Assembly (NCBI GenBank): GCA_963810305.1
Contig: CAWEMY010000007.1
Location: 248,001-312,000 of the forward strand
Length of the DNA stretch: 64,000 bases
Source: JACDCA01 sp963810305
GTDB lineage: Bacteria; Acidobacteriota; Vicinamibacteria; Vicinamibacterales; 2-12-FULL-66-21
Direction of reading: 5' to 3'
Shown here one piece after another: positions 18,120-26,876 of the stretch (the stretch's first letter is position 1; each line of letters opens with the position of its first letter). The position numbers and the translations under genes are program-made. A model generated the notes under the pieces. That model had not been told where the DNA came from, searched no databases, and worked only from the letters and a program-made list of their open reading frames with translations.

Positions 18120-18623
18120 CTACTGCGACCAGACGAGGACACGATCTCCGCCGTCGTTCACCTGATCGAGAACGAGCGTCGGCCCGAACCTTTCCAGATC
18201 CTCGACGGTCAGCTTGAGGTCCTCGAGCTCCATGCTTCGATCGCCGAAGTCGATCGCGGCGCCTTTCATTTTCAGGCGCAGCAGCCAGAACGGGATCGTC
18301 ACTCGTACCAGGCTGCCATCATCCGGGTCGAACGCCAGGACGTAGAGCTTCTCGGGAATCCTCGGGTTGGCCGGCGTCGGGCGATCGGTGTTCGACCTCA
18401 GAAAGTTACCGCGCTCGTCGAGCTCGATGAGCGCCTTCTGACCGGTGAACTGTGACCGGATGGAATCGAACTCGCTGGCGGCTGTAGTCGCGGACACGTT
18501 TCTGGCGGAGATGTTCTGCGAGAAAAAGTACAAACCGGCGCCAGCCATCGCGATCACAAACAGCACGCCGACAACGACGATGCTGACGATGATCCAGACC
18601 CATGTTTTGACTTTAACGGCCAT
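18120..18623 (-). CDS. Single-pass membrane-anchored protein
   Basis: 167 aa from ATG at 18623, preferred over 18629 because AGGA is 8 bp upstream. A transmembrane helix (VWIIVSIVVVGVLFVIAMAGAG) is followed by an extracytoplasmic domain with SEFDSIRSQFTGQKALIEL and VLAFDPDDGSLVRVTIPFWLL. It overlaps the 3' end of the TPR gene by 11 bp, so they form an operon. No known family is recognised with certainty. Confidence 0.7.
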   Translation of the reverse strand: MAVKVKTWVWIIVSIVVVGVLFVIAMAGAGLYFFSQNISARNVSATTAASEFDSIRSQFTGQKALIELDERGNFLRSNTDRPTPANPRIPEKLYVLAFDPDDGSLVRVTIPFWLLRLKMKGAAIDFGDRSMELEDLKLTVEDLERFGPTLVLDQVNDGGDRVLVWSQ

Positions 18624-19809
18624 TGGCATTCCTCAGGAGCTTCCGCGCATCTTCCACGCACGCCGGATCGTTGCCCTGCGAGCAGAGCGCTTCAGCCTGC
18701 CGCGCCTCGTCCCGGACCGTCGCAGTATCACCGCGTTTCAGGGCAAGCCGGGCGATTTCCGTTCGGGCGCGTCCGGCAACCCATGCCTGCGCGCCGGCCG
18801 ATGTCGCCGCGACGAGATCGGCGATTGCGTCATTGCGTCCAAGTGCGGCGCGTGCGGCGCCACGCTTGTATCGCCATAACTGTTCCTCCCCCGGCATTCT
18901 GGGCCGGGTATCGCGCACCAGCGAGGCGAGGCCGGCGGTCAGGATCGATTCCGCTTCCGCTGCCCGCCCGCCGCGGAGCGCGGTTGCCCCGTGCTCCAGA
19001 ACGACCAGCCGGTTACGCGGATACGCCTCGCGGAGCGCCCTGAGCACGCGCGAGGCCTCGTCGAATCGCCGCTCGCGGTTGTACACCAATACGAGTGCGA
19101 ACATGGCATCGGTTCGCGCCTCTCCTGACCCCCCGGCAGCGCGCTCGAGCATCTCGATCCCTCGCTCCCTGCCCCCGCCAAGACCGGCTACGTAGGCGAG
19201 CATCCGCATATGCAGGGGGAGACTGGCGACCAGGTATCGATAGGTGCCGACGACAAGACCGGCGTCGGTTCGCGAGGGATCGAGCTCCAGCACCCGTTCG
19301 TGCGCGTCGTAGCATCGACGCGCCGTCCGGAAGCCTGCCATCAATTTACCTTCGACCGTCGCCGTGTATGACGCTTCGAGACCGAGCGCCGCTCCCAGGT
19401 CGTAATGCGCCTGGGGGTCACGCGGCGAGGCCTTGACCCGCTGGCCGGCCAGCGCGAGGGCTTCCGCGAGGTTGCGTTTGAACTCGGACGCGAGGTGCTC
19501 CGGCGGTTGTTTCAGCGCGACTTGCGTGCGCGTGAACCGGCCGAGGTAATGATCGGCCGTCACCGCGCCGCGGCTGAAGAGAATGTTGAGCCACAACACC
19601 GACGCCAGCGTCCGTCGTGGCGCGGGGTCAGAAGGAGCCGCCGCTACGGCGCGCCGGAGTCGCTCGATCGCCGCCTCGTGATCCAGGTTGTATGCGAGGT
19701 CGAGAGCTTCCGCTCTCAGGTCCGGCGATGGGTGACTCGAAAGGTCGACGCCCGGCACGCCTGCCGCCACCACGAGCAGCAAGCCGATGGCTGGCCACAA
19801 CCGTAGCAT
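18613..19809 (-). CDS. Secreted tetratricopeptide-like repeat protein
   Basis: 398 aa with an N-terminal hydrophobic signal (LRLWPAIGLLLVVAAGVPGV). Helical repeat features run throughout (YNLDHEAAIERLRRAVAAA; AHYDLGAALGLEASYTATVEG; EASRVLRALREAYPRNRLVVLEHG), consistent with TPR repeats that mediate protein contacts. Its 3' end overlaps the next membrane-anchored gene by 11 bp. Typical of acidobacterial secreted TPR proteins; partner unknown. Confidence 0.75.
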   Translation of the reverse strand: MLRLWPAIGLLLVVAAGVPGVDLSSHPSPDLRAEALDLAYNLDHEAAIERLRRAVAAAPSDPAPRRTLASVLWLNILFSRGAVTADHYLGRFTRTQVALKQPPEHLASEFKRNLAEALALAGQRVKASPRDPQAHYDLGAALGLEASYTATVEGKLMAGFRTARRCYDAHERVLELDPSRTDAGLVVGTYRYLVASLPLHMRMLAYVAGLGGGRERGIEMLERAAGGSGEARTDAMFALVLVYNRERRFDEASRVLRALREAYPRNRLVVLEHGATALRGGRAAEAESILTAGLASLVRDTRPRMPGEEQLWRYKRGAARAALGRNDAIADLVAATSAGAQAWVAGRARTEIARLALKRGDTATVRDEARQAEALCSQGNDPACVEDARKLLRNANGR

Positions 19810-19834
19810 CGGTCTATGATAGCCGTCGCAGTGA

Positions 19835-19890
19835 GTAGTGACTGATCAGTGGTCAGTTAGTCAAGTAGTCAGTTATCAGTTATCAGTGTT
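19835..19890. repeat. Intergenic array of TCAGTTA-like words
   Basis: The low-GC spacer after the TPR gene start is built of degenerate units such as CAGTTATCAGTTATCAGTG and ATCAGTGGTCAGTTAGTCA. Related TCAGT(A/G)(A/G) words recur at 35946-35985. The remaining 100 bp to the next gene are AT-richer than the window average and may hold the promoter of the AT-hook gene. Confidence 0.55.
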
Positions 19891-20002
19891 CGAGAATCGG
19901 GAATATCGAAAATAAGATTGACCGGTCACTCCTGTGAGTACATTACTGATACAAGATACTGATCACTGACAACTGGCCCAATTGACCTTCTGGAGGGACG
20001 GA

Positions 20003-20326
20003 ATGCCGCGCGGAAGACCGAGAAAGACTACTGACGACGTACTCATGAAGTCAGCCGAACTCATTGGATGGGCGCTCGGAGGCATCGAAAGGGAAATTGG
20101 CGCCACACGGGAGCGTCTCGCGTCGCTGACGGCGCAGGCCAGCACGCTCAGGGCACGGCTGGCGCGCGGAACCTCGCGGAAAACAGCTTCGCAGGAAGGC
20201 AGCGGCAGTCAGGCGGCCGCAACTAAGGGCCGCAAGCGACGTCGTCGAAAGATGTCACCGGAAGCGCGTAAGCGAATTTCCGAGATGATGAAAAAGCGCT
20301 GGGCCGAGCGCCGGAAGAAGTCGTAG
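20003..20326 (+). CDS. Small basic protein with AT-hook motif
   Basis: 107 aa. ATG at 20003 follows GGAGGG. The N-terminus MPRGRPRKTTDD is a canonical AT-hook (GRP core flanked by basic residues). A coiled-coil-like middle (GIEREIGATRERLASLTAQASTL) leads to a very basic C-terminus (KGRKRRRRKMSPEARKRISE, MMKKRWAERRKKS). The C-terminal MSPEARKRIS resembles the NUMOD3-type DNA-binding motif. Probably a nucleoid-associated or regulatory DNA-binding protein. Confidence 0.72.
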   Translation: MPRGRPRKTTDDVLMKSAELIGWALGGIEREIGATRERLASLTAQASTLRARLARGTSRKTASQEGSGSQAAATKGRKRRRRKMSPEARKRISEMMKKRWAERRKKS

Positions 20327-20337
20327 CCGAATGATCT

Positions 20338-20400
20338 CGTAGTCCAGCCCTTTAGGGCTGCTCATCGAAGGACGTCCAGCCCTTTAGGGCTGCTCATCAG
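20338..20400. repeat. CAGCCCTAAAGGGCTG element, two copies
   Basis: Two 16-bp near-palindromes (20345-20360, 20377-20392), period 32, read here as the reverse complement (CAGCCCTTTAGGGCTG). The outer copy carries the GTAGTC end seen at one end of every locus of this family. It lies between convergent genes and is followed by AGTTCATAGTTCATAG words that reach into the 3' end of the next gene. Confidence 0.8.
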
Positions 20401-20401
20401 T

Positions 20402-21379
20402 TCATAGTTCATAGTTTCTCCCCGCGCCGCGCTTCTTTGCCCGTTCGAATGCAAGGTGCGCGGCGCCCACATCCTCCACCGCCATTCCCAGGCTCTTGAA
20501 GATCGTGACATCGCTCGCGCGCAGTCGACCTGGCACCGCGCCGGCAACGACTTCTCCAAGTTCACCGGCGATGTGTGAGGCATCGATTGCCCGGTCGGCG
20601 ATCGCCAGCACGACGTCCCCTGCCTCGGCGAGGGCCCCCTCGCGTGAGTCGACATAAAGTCGCGCTCGCGCGACGAGCGCGGCGTCCATCTCGCGCTGGT
20701 CCGGCCGGCAGGCCCCGACTGCGCAGATGTGTGCCCCCTCTTCGACCCATTCGGATCGCAATACCGGCTCGCGGGACGCCGTCGCCAGGACGATGAGGTC
20801 CGCGCCGGCGACTGCCTGCTCGGCGCTCGAGACCGCAACGACCCGGCTCCCTGACGTGGATGACATTTCGGATGCGAAGGTCTCGCGATGCTCGGCGGAA
20901 CGGCTCCAGACGCGCACCTCACGCAGGCGACGTACTCGTGGGATCGCTTCGAGATGGCTGCGCGCCTGTACGCCTGAGCCAATGATCGCGAGCGTTCCGG
21001 CGCTCTCGCGCGCCAGGTGTTTGACTGACACCGCCGACACTGCCGCCGTTCGGGCTTCGGTGATGTAGCGCCCGTCGAGAATGGCCTGCAGCGCGCCGGT
21101 TTCCGGATCGAGAAGCGTGATCGTCGCCAGGTGTGTCGGCAGCCCGCGCTCGGCGTTGGCGGCGAATACCGTCACCATCTTCGTTCCGAGTGCCGGCAGC
21201 GCCGGCACAAACGCCGGCATGACGCCGAAAAACGACTTTTCACCGACGGCAAGGACCGTCCGGAGCGGCTGCTGCACGCGGCCTCCTGAGAACTCCACCA
21301 GCGCCGACTCCATCGCCTGAATCAAGTCGTCCATGGAGATGAGAGACTTCACATCGGCTTCGCTCAATACGAGTGGCAT
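20402..21379 (-). CDS. Ornithine cyclodeaminase/mu-crystallin family protein
   Basis: 325 aa. NAD(P)-binding Rossmann motif GTLAIIGSGVQARSHLEA near residue 130, substrate region YITEARTAAVSAVSVKHLA, and GAVGACRPDQREMD-like end. The ATG at 21379 gives the normal N-terminus MPLVLSEADVKSLISM. Members include pyrroline-2-carboxylate reductase (LhpI), ornithine cyclodeaminase and amino-acid dehydrogenases. The divergent proline-racemase-like gene 26 bp away suggests a proline or hydroxyproline role. The last residues (RNYEL) are encoded by a repeat word. Confidence 0.88.
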   Translation of the reverse strand: MPLVLSEADVKSLISMDDLIQAMESALVEFSGGRVQQPLRTVLAVGEKSFFGVMPAFVPALPALGTKMVTVFAANAERGLPTHLATITLLDPETGALQAILDGRYITEARTAAVSAVSVKHLARESAGTLAIIGSGVQARSHLEAIPRVRRLREVRVWSRSAEHRETFASEMSSTSGSRVVAVSSAEQAVAGADLIVLATASREPVLRSEWVEEGAHICAVGACRPDQREMDAALVARARLYVDSREGALAEAGDVVLAIADRAIDASHIAGELGEVVAGAVPGRLRASDVTIFKSLGMAVEDVGAAHLAFERAKKRGAGRNYEL

Positions 21380-21405
21380 GCGCGGATTGTATAGACTCCG
21401 GGCTG

Positions 21406-22416
21406 ATGATCCGCATTGAAACAATCGATGCACACACGGCCGGCGAGCCCCTGAGGCTGATCGTCTCCGGCTTTCCACCGGTCAAGGGAAAGACGATCCT
21501 CGAGCAGCGCGAGTACGTGAGAAAAAAGCACGACCGGCTGCGGCGGGCGCTGATGTTAGAGCCGCGCGGACATGCGGATATGTACGGGGCGCTGCTGACG
21601 CCGCCCGAGCACGAGGGATCGCAGGCGGGCGTGCTGTTCATGCACAACGAGGGCTACAGCACGATGTGCGGCCATGGCGTTATTGCCGTCACCAAGATTG
21701 CCCTCGAGCGAAACCTCATCGTCGTGCCGCGCGAACCAGACGGTTCGTTCCGACTGACGCTCGATTCGCCGGCCGGTCCGATCCACGCGACGGCGCGGAC
21801 GGCCGACAGTCGCGTCACCAGCGTCGCCTTCCGCAATGTGCCGTCTTTCGTGCTGCACGCATCGTTGCCGGTGCGCGCCGGCACGCGGGACGTCAACGTG
21901 GACGTGGCCTTCGGCGGCGCGTTCTATGCGATCGTGGACAGCGAAGCAGTCGGCATTCCGATCATTCCTGAACGGCTCGCGGACCTCCGTCGAGTCGGGA
22001 TGGAAATCAAGCACGCGGTCGAAAAGGCGGTCGCGGTCGAGCATCCGCTCGAGCCACAGCTGCGCGGGATCTACGGAACGATCTTCACAGGACAGCCATC
22101 GGACGAGGGCGCCGACCTGCGGAACGTCACGATCTTCGCGGACGCCGAAGTCGATCGCTCACCCTGCGGGACCGGCACCTGCGCCGTGATGGCGGTGCTG
22201 TCGGAGATGGGCCTGCTCGGGCCGAACCAATTGTTCACGCACGAGAGCATCATCGGCACGAAGTTCCGCGGTCGTGTCGTGGATATGGGTTCGCTGTCAC
22301 CGACAGCCGAGATCAGGACCATCGTGCCGGAGATCGAAGGGGAGGCCTACATCACGGGGGAGAGCACGTTCATTCTGGACGATCAGGACCCGCTTCGAGA
22401 TGGATTTCGTCTGTAG
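21406..22416 (+). CDS. Proline racemase/hydroxyproline epimerase family protein
   Basis: 336 aa. Both catalytic cysteines are present: Cys88 in YSTMCGHG and Cys254 in DRSPCGTGT. The two-cysteine form is that of proline racemase and 4-hydroxyproline 2-epimerase; trans-3-hydroxyproline dehydratases usually replace one cysteine. Start at ATG 21406 gives MIRIETIDAHTAGEPLR, the standard N-terminus. Divergent from the ornithine-cyclodeaminase-like gene with only 26 bp between starts, so the two promoters must overlap coding sequence. Substrate cannot be fixed from sequence. Confidence 0.9.
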   Translation: MIRIETIDAHTAGEPLRLIVSGFPPVKGKTILEQREYVRKKHDRLRRALMLEPRGHADMYGALLTPPEHEGSQAGVLFMHNEGYSTMCGHGVIAVTKIALERNLIVVPREPDGSFRLTLDSPAGPIHATARTADSRVTSVAFRNVPSFVLHASLPVRAGTRDVNVDVAFGGAFYAIVDSEAVGIPIIPERLADLRRVGMEIKHAVEKAVAVEHPLEPQLRGIYGTIFTGQPSDEGADLRNVTIFADAEVDRSPCGTGTCAVMAVLSEMGLLGPNQLFTHESIIGTKFRGRVVDMGSLSPTAEIRTIVPEIEGEAYITGESTFILDDQDPLRDGFRL

Positions 22417-22854
22417 CGTTATGGTCGTCGGCGGCGACCTGCAGGTGATTCGCGGCGGGCCGAGTCGCGCATCAGCCCCGCGCAAGCAAAAGCAGAGCCG
22501 AAGGGTTCGCAGAGTTCACGCGCCGTGTCGGCTGGCAAGGGCAAATCAGGCCCACGGCGCCTCGGCCGGACGCGGGGAAAAATGAACCTCCGGCGCGAGC
22601 CTCACGATGGCGGCTCCGGCTCGGGTTATCCGCAGGATTTTCGAGGATCAGTTGGGCGGACGGGTGATTCGGCCGGCAGTGGCGAATCGGTGCCTCCGCC
22701 GATCGGAACGCCTGCGGCTCATTTTTCGAACTGACGGTGCCCGCTGGCCGCATCGCGCCGTGGACCTGACTTGCCCCTGCCAGCCATCGCGTGTCGAGTG
22801 ATCGGACCGCAGCGACCGCGTTAGGCCGAGGCGCCGTAGAACGATTCAACGGTG
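22417..22854. other. Gene-free stretch holding an inverted-repeat element
   Basis: No reading frame here resembles a gene. The middle is occupied by a 256-bp element with 31-bp terminal inverted repeats (next entry). The first 110 bp after the racemase-like gene and the last 70 bp before the gamma-glutamyltransferase stop show nothing further that I recognise. Confidence 0.5.
22530..22785. mobile_element. 256-bp element with 31-bp terminal inverted repeats (MITE-like or large hairpin)
   Basis: The left end (22530-22560, beginning GGCTGGCAAGGGCAAATCAG) matches the reverse complement of the right end (22755-22785) at 28 of 31 positions. Complementarity resumes inward around GAAAAATGA(A/G)CC on the left and its complement on the right, so the whole element could fold as an imperfect hairpin. 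No coding capacity. No clear target-site duplication: GTGTC occurs on both sides but not directly adjacent on the right. Confidence 0.6.
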
Positions 22855-24555
22855 TCACCACCCGATGGCGAGTCCGTCTTTCCTTGGATCGGAACCGCCC
22901 ATCATCACGCCGGTTCGGGGATCGATCAGGATGCCCTGGAATCCGCCGAAGACGCCGACACCGCTGACGATCCGATGGCCGCGCGTGTCGAGGCCGAAGC
23001 GCGCCTCCGGAGAAATCGCCGATTCGAGCGCGAGCCCGTTCGCTGTATGCCGGAATCGCGGTGCCTCGCCCGCCTCCTGGACGTTCATCCCGAAGTCGAT
23101 CAAGTTCAGGAGCACCTGCACGTGCCCCTGAGGCTGCATGTCCCCGCCCATGACGCCAAACGACAGCCACGGACGTCCGTCCTTCATGACCATCGCCGGT
23201 ACCAGGGTATGAAATGGCCGCTTGCCAGGTGCGAGGAGGTTCGGATGACCAGCACGAAGCGAGAACAACGCGCCGCGGTTGTGCAACGTGATGCCGGTGT
23301 CGCCGGCCACGATCCCGGCGCCGAAACTTTCGTAAATGGACTGGATCAGTGAGATGACGTTGCCGTCCTTGTCGGCGGCGGTCAGGTAGATCGTGTCACC
23401 GTGCGCCTGCGGATGCTCTTCGCCGGCGGGAGAGGCGCCATCGATGGCGAGCGGCTGGTACTCACGCCCGGCACGTTCGGGATCGATTTCCTTCCGTCGC
23501 GCCGCGGCGTATTCCTTCGAGAGCATTCGCCGCAGCGCCGCCGCTGGCGTCGCGGCCGGATCGGCAAGCCAGGCGTCGCGGTCGGCGAAGGCGATCTTCT
23601 TGGCTTCGACCAGAAGGTGCAGGTACGCACCAGTGTTATGCCCCAGCGCTTTGAGATCGAAGCCTTCGAGGATGTTCAGCATCTCCAGCGCGACGACCCC
23701 TTGTGTGTTCGGCGGGAACTCCAACACCTCGAAGCCGCGATAGGCAGTGGAAAGCGGCTCGGTCCAGTCTGATTTGTGCGCGGCAAGGTCCGCCTCGCTC
23801 AGCAGTCCATTGCGCGCGCGCATGTCCGCGGCGATGGCTTTCGCGATTGCGCCCCGGTAGAAAGCGTCACGACCGCCTCTGGAGATCAGTTCGAGCGAAG
23901 CGGCGAGCTTCTCGTTGCGGAAGATGTCTCCCGTCCGCAGCGCGCGGCCGTTGACCAGGAACGTCGCGGCGGCCGCCGGATCCTTCGCGAGCGTTTCTTC
24001 CTGGTCCTTCCATTGCGTCGCGATGATCTCGCTCACGGCGTAGCCACCTCGCGCGTAGCGGATTGCCGGCTCGAGGGCTTTCGCGAGTGTCAGCGTGCCG
24101 TGTTTGGCGAGTAGTTCGCTCCAGCCGTCCACCACGCCCGGCACGCTCACGGAGAGCTCGCCGCGATAAGGAATCGATGCGAGACCTCTGCGCTTGAACT
24201 CCTCGACAGTGGCCGCCGCAGGCGCGCGGCCGCTCGCATTCAGAGCGCGCACGCTCTTCGTCTTCGGGTCGTAAACGAGCGCGAACAGGTCGCCGCCGAT
24301 CCCGTTCATCGTCGGCTCGACGACGCTGAGGACGGCGGCGGCGGTCACAGCAGCGTCAACGGCGTTGCCTCCCTGTTGGAGTACCGCCAGCCCTGCCGCG
24401 GACGCCAGCGGTTGACTCGTCGCAATGATGCCGTTTCGCGCCATCACGACCGAGCGGGTGGCGCGCGGGTTCGGAGCGGGGCGGTCGCCGGGAGCCTGCC
24501 CGTCCACGCCGACGACCGCCATGATCAAAGCACCGAGCAGAAGGAGTGACCGCAT
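22855..24555 (-). CDS. ggt: Gamma-glutamyltransferase, secreted
   Basis: 566 aa. ATG at 24555 opens a signal peptide (MRSLLLLGALIMAVVGVDGQ). The large subunit has ARNGIIATSQPLASAAGLAV, GGNAVDAAVTAAAVLSVVEP and GIGGDLFALVYD; the autoprocessing nucleophile Thr is in QAHGDTIYLTAADKDGN, and FGVMGGDMQPQGHVQVLLN is the C-terminal signature. Active form is a cleaved heterodimer acting on gamma-glutamyl compounds such as glutathione in the periplasm. Convergent position is free; promoters are divergent from the tungsto-enzyme gene, starts 72 bp apart. Confidence 0.92.
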   Translation of the reverse strand: MRSLLLLGALIMAVVGVDGQAPGDRPAPNPRATRSVVMARNGIIATSQPLASAAGLAVLQQGGNAVDAAVTAAAVLSVVEPTMNGIGGDLFALVYDPKTKSVRALNASGRAPAAATVEEFKRRGLASIPYRGELSVSVPGVVDGWSELLAKHGTLTLAKALEPAIRYARGGYAVSEIIATQWKDQEETLAKDPAAAATFLVNGRALRTGDIFRNEKLAASLELISRGGRDAFYRGAIAKAIAADMRARNGLLSEADLAAHKSDWTEPLSTAYRGFEVLEFPPNTQGVVALEMLNILEGFDLKALGHNTGAYLHLLVEAKKIAFADRDAWLADPAATPAAALRRMLSKEYAAARRKEIDPERAGREYQPLAIDGASPAGEEHPQAHGDTIYLTAADKDGNVISLIQSIYESFGAGIVAGDTGITLHNRGALFSLRAGHPNLLAPGKRPFHTLVPAMVMKDGRPWLSFGVMGGDMQPQGHVQVLLNLIDFGMNVQEAGEAPRFRHTANGLALESAISPEARFGLDTRGHRIVSGVGVFGGFQGILIDPRTGVMMGGSDPRKDGLAIGW

Positions 24556-24627
24556 GATGTCATTTGCCGGTTGCATTCTAAGCCACCTGTGCCTCGTTCC
24601 TGGGGGGATGCGGTACCATTCAACGAG

Positions 24628-26574
24628 ATGAGCATCCGGGATCGCGTCGCCACGCTGGCGGCCGAGCTGCCGAAGGAGCCGCAGTATCCGACGCAGGGGG
24701 CGACAGTCTTCGTCGACCTCCAGCGGCGCGAAGTCGTGCGCGGCTATACGCCGATACGGGTGGTCAAGACGCTGCTCGCCGGCCGTGGCGCCAACATGTT
24801 CTACCTGCACCGGCTGCTCGACGAATCGCTTCATCCGCTCCATCCCGACGTTCCGCTGATATTCGGATCCGGTGTGCTGACCGGGATCGTGCCCTCCGCT
24901 GCGCGCGGTAATGCGACCTCGTGGTCGCCGGAATCGGGCGTGATCATGGACAGCAACGCCGGCGATCACTTCCCGTCCTTCATCCGCATGAACGGCATCG
25001 ACCACATCGTCCTGTTCGGCGAGACCCCGACGTGGACGCTGCTGCTCGTCAAAGGCGGGCGGATCGAGTTCGTCGATGCAGCCGCGTACGTCGGTCTGGA
25101 CAACATCGATCTGCGGGAGCGGATCCCTCAGGAGTTCGGCGGCACGTGGGCACGCGACCTGGCGATGGTCAGCGTCACGCGCGCAGGAGAAAACCAGGTG
25201 CTGACGTCAGCGATCATGGCTGGGCCCAAGGCGTGCTACGCGCGCGGCGGCCCGGGCGCCAAGATGGGATCGCTGAAGGTCAAGGCGATCCTCGTGCAGG
25301 GGCAGACGCGTGACTTCGAAACCGCTCAGCCCTACAAGGGCTACAACCGGACGATTGCCCAGAAGCTGCTCGAGACGTCGGTCGTCAAGCACGCGCTGAA
25401 GACGACGGGGACGCCGTTTCTCTACAAACCGAGCCGGATGCTCGGCGCAATGGGCACGAAGAACAATCAGGAAACGACCTGGACGGACAAACTCGATTCC
25501 GATCACATCACGCCATATCGTCCGGGGATGGCCGGCTGCTTCCGATGTCCGGTCAACTGCCGTCCGCTCAACGAACTGAACAAGGATCCCCAGGACAAGT
25601 ACGGGCGCGGCGATGGGCCCGAGTACGTAACCCTCGGCAAGTTCGGGCCGAACGTCGGGATCGATCGCATCGAAAGCGTCATCCGCCTCAACAACATCTG
25701 CAACGATCTCGGCCTCGACACGGCGTCCACGGGATCGACGATCGCGTGGGCGATGGAGCTCTTTCAGCGCGGTCTGATCACGCAAAAGGCCACAGGCGGC
25801 CTCGAGTTGACGTGGGGCAATGCCGACGTCGTGGAGCAGTTGCTCTTCCTGATCTCACGACGCGAAGGATTCGGGAATGCACTGGCAGACGGCACGCGGG
25901 CAGTCGAGAAGGGACATTTCCCGCAAGAAGCGCTGAAGTACCGCATGGCGGTGAAAGGGCTGATGCAGAGTGATCCGCACGATGCGCGGATCCTGAAAGC
26001 GTTCGCGCTCGGGCTGGCCGTTGCGACGCGCGGAATGGATCACCTGAGAAACCGCGTCACGCTCGAGATCAACGCGCGCATCAACGATGATCCCGCGTTC
26101 AAGCAGCGCCTTTACGGCGCGCCAGTCAGCCCGGCGCCGAACAGCTACGACCAGAAGGAAGTCGCGGTGCGCGCGTGTGAAAACATTTACGCCGTCGGGG
26201 ATTCGGTCGGGATGTGCCGCTTCACCACGAAACTGTTCAACAGCCCGTCATTGCCGGGCCTCGAAGAATTCTCCGCACAGATTCAGAACGTGAGCGGACT
26301 CGCGTTTTCGGTCGATGAGCTCAATCTCGTCGGGCAGAACATCATGGGAGTCGAGCGAATGATCAATCATCGACTTGGCGTCCGGCGCGCCGACGACACG
26401 CTGCCCGGGCGATGGTTCGAAGAGCCGATCCAGGTCGGATCGTACAAAGGCGAGAAGATCGATCGCCGCGAGTTCGACGAAATGCTGACGCGTTTCTACG
26501 CGGTGTCGAACCTCACGCCGGAAGGTGTGCCGAGCGACGGCTGGCGCCAGCAACTGATGCAGGTGCTCGGATGA
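24628..26574 (+). CDS. Aldehyde:ferredoxin oxidoreductase family tungsten/molybdenum enzyme
   Basis: 648 aa. The N-terminal domain has the AOR layout (LLAGRGANMFYLHRLLD, FGSGVLTGIVPSAARGNATS, ACYARGGPGAKMGSLKVKA). The 4Fe-4S cluster ligands are in GCFRCPVNCRP (C-x2-C-x3-C) with a distal Cys in SVGMCRFTT; pterin contacts include GDGPEYVTLGKFGPNVG and NDLGLDTASTGSTIAW. These enzymes oxidise aldehydes to acids with ferredoxin or another acceptor, using bis-pterin tungsten. A MoaD-like gene overlaps its stop. An oxygen-tolerant soil version is inferred; substrate unknown. Confidence 0.9.
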   Translation: MSIRDRVATLAAELPKEPQYPTQGATVFVDLQRREVVRGYTPIRVVKTLLAGRGANMFYLHRLLDESLHPLHPDVPLIFGSGVLTGIVPSAARGNATSWSPESGVIMDSNAGDHFPSFIRMNGIDHIVLFGETPTWTLLLVKGGRIEFVDAAAYVGLDNIDLRERIPQEFGGTWARDLAMVSVTRAGENQVLTSAIMAGPKACYARGGPGAKMGSLKVKAILVQGQTRDFETAQPYKGYNRTIAQKLLETSVVKHALKTTGTPFLYKPSRMLGAMGTKNNQETTWTDKLDSDHITPYRPGMAGCFRCPVNCRPLNELNKDPQDKYGRGDGPEYVTLGKFGPNVGIDRIESVIRLNNICNDLGLDTASTGSTIAWAMELFQRGLITQKATGGLELTWGNADVVEQLLFLISRREGFGNALADGTRAVEKGHFPQEALKYRMAVKGLMQSDPHDARILKAFALGLAVATRGMDHLRNRVTLEINARINDDPAFKQRLYGAPVSPAPNSYDQKEVAVRACENIYAVGDSVGMCRFTTKLFNSPSLPGLEEFSAQIQNVSGLAFSVDELNLVGQNIMGVERMINHRLGVRRADDTLPGRWFEEPIQVGSYKGEKIDRREFDEMLTRFYAVSNLTPEGVPSDGWRQQLMQVLG

Positions 26575-26822
26575 TCAGCGTGCTGCTGCCGTCAACGTTG
26601 CGCGTGAGCGACAGCGACCGGATCGAAGTGCACGAGACCGTCCAGAGCGTCGCCGAGCTGGTGGATGCGATCGACAAGCGCATCCCCGGGTTCCGCGAAC
26701 AGCTGGACGACTCGGTCTTCAACTTCGCGGTGAACGACGAGATGCTGTTGTACCGCGCGCGTGAGCGCGCGCTGCAGGATGGCGATGTCGTCGAAGTGAT
26801 CCCGACGATCTCGGGAGGCTAG
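26571..26822 (+). CDS. MoaD/ThiS-like sulfur carrier protein
   Basis: 83 aa, ubiquitin-like beta-grasp fold: ISVLLPSTLRV, a middle LVDAIDKRIPGFREQL, and DGDVVEVIPTISGG ending in the diagnostic Gly-Gly that is adenylated and thiocarboxylated. Its ATG overlaps the stop of the AOR gene (ATGA). The pairing suggests a dedicated sulfur donor for the tungstopterin cofactor of that enzyme, a known arrangement in AOR operons. Confidence 0.88.
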   Translation: MISVLLPSTLRVSDSDRIEVHETVQSVAELVDAIDKRIPGFREQLDDSVFNFAVNDEMLLYRARERALQDGDVVEVIPTISGG

Positions 26823-26830
26823 TCGGGACG

Positions 26831-26876
26831 GTGGAGGCCGGCTGTCGGTGGAGGCCGGCTTAAGCCGGCCTCTACA
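26831..26876. repeat. GTAGRGGC-type 28-bp palindrome with a partial duplicate
   Basis: GAGGCCGGCTT and its reverse complement (26851-26872) form a perfect 22-bp palindrome, extended to 28 bp by GTG on the left and TAC on the right. A half copy (GTGGAGGCCGGC) lies just before it at 26831. It follows the moaD-like gene by a few bases and could act as a terminator hairpin. Confidence 0.65.

Noticed and set aside
20338..20400. CRISPR-like array from the CAGCCCTAAAGGGCTG units and from GTGCGAC/GCTATCA arrays
   Set aside because: Units are too short, spacers are not unique sequences of even length, and no cas gene is present.
22530..22800. Target-site duplication (GTGTC) around the inverted-repeat element
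   Set aside because: The right copy is five bases away from the repeat end, so it is not a proper duplication.
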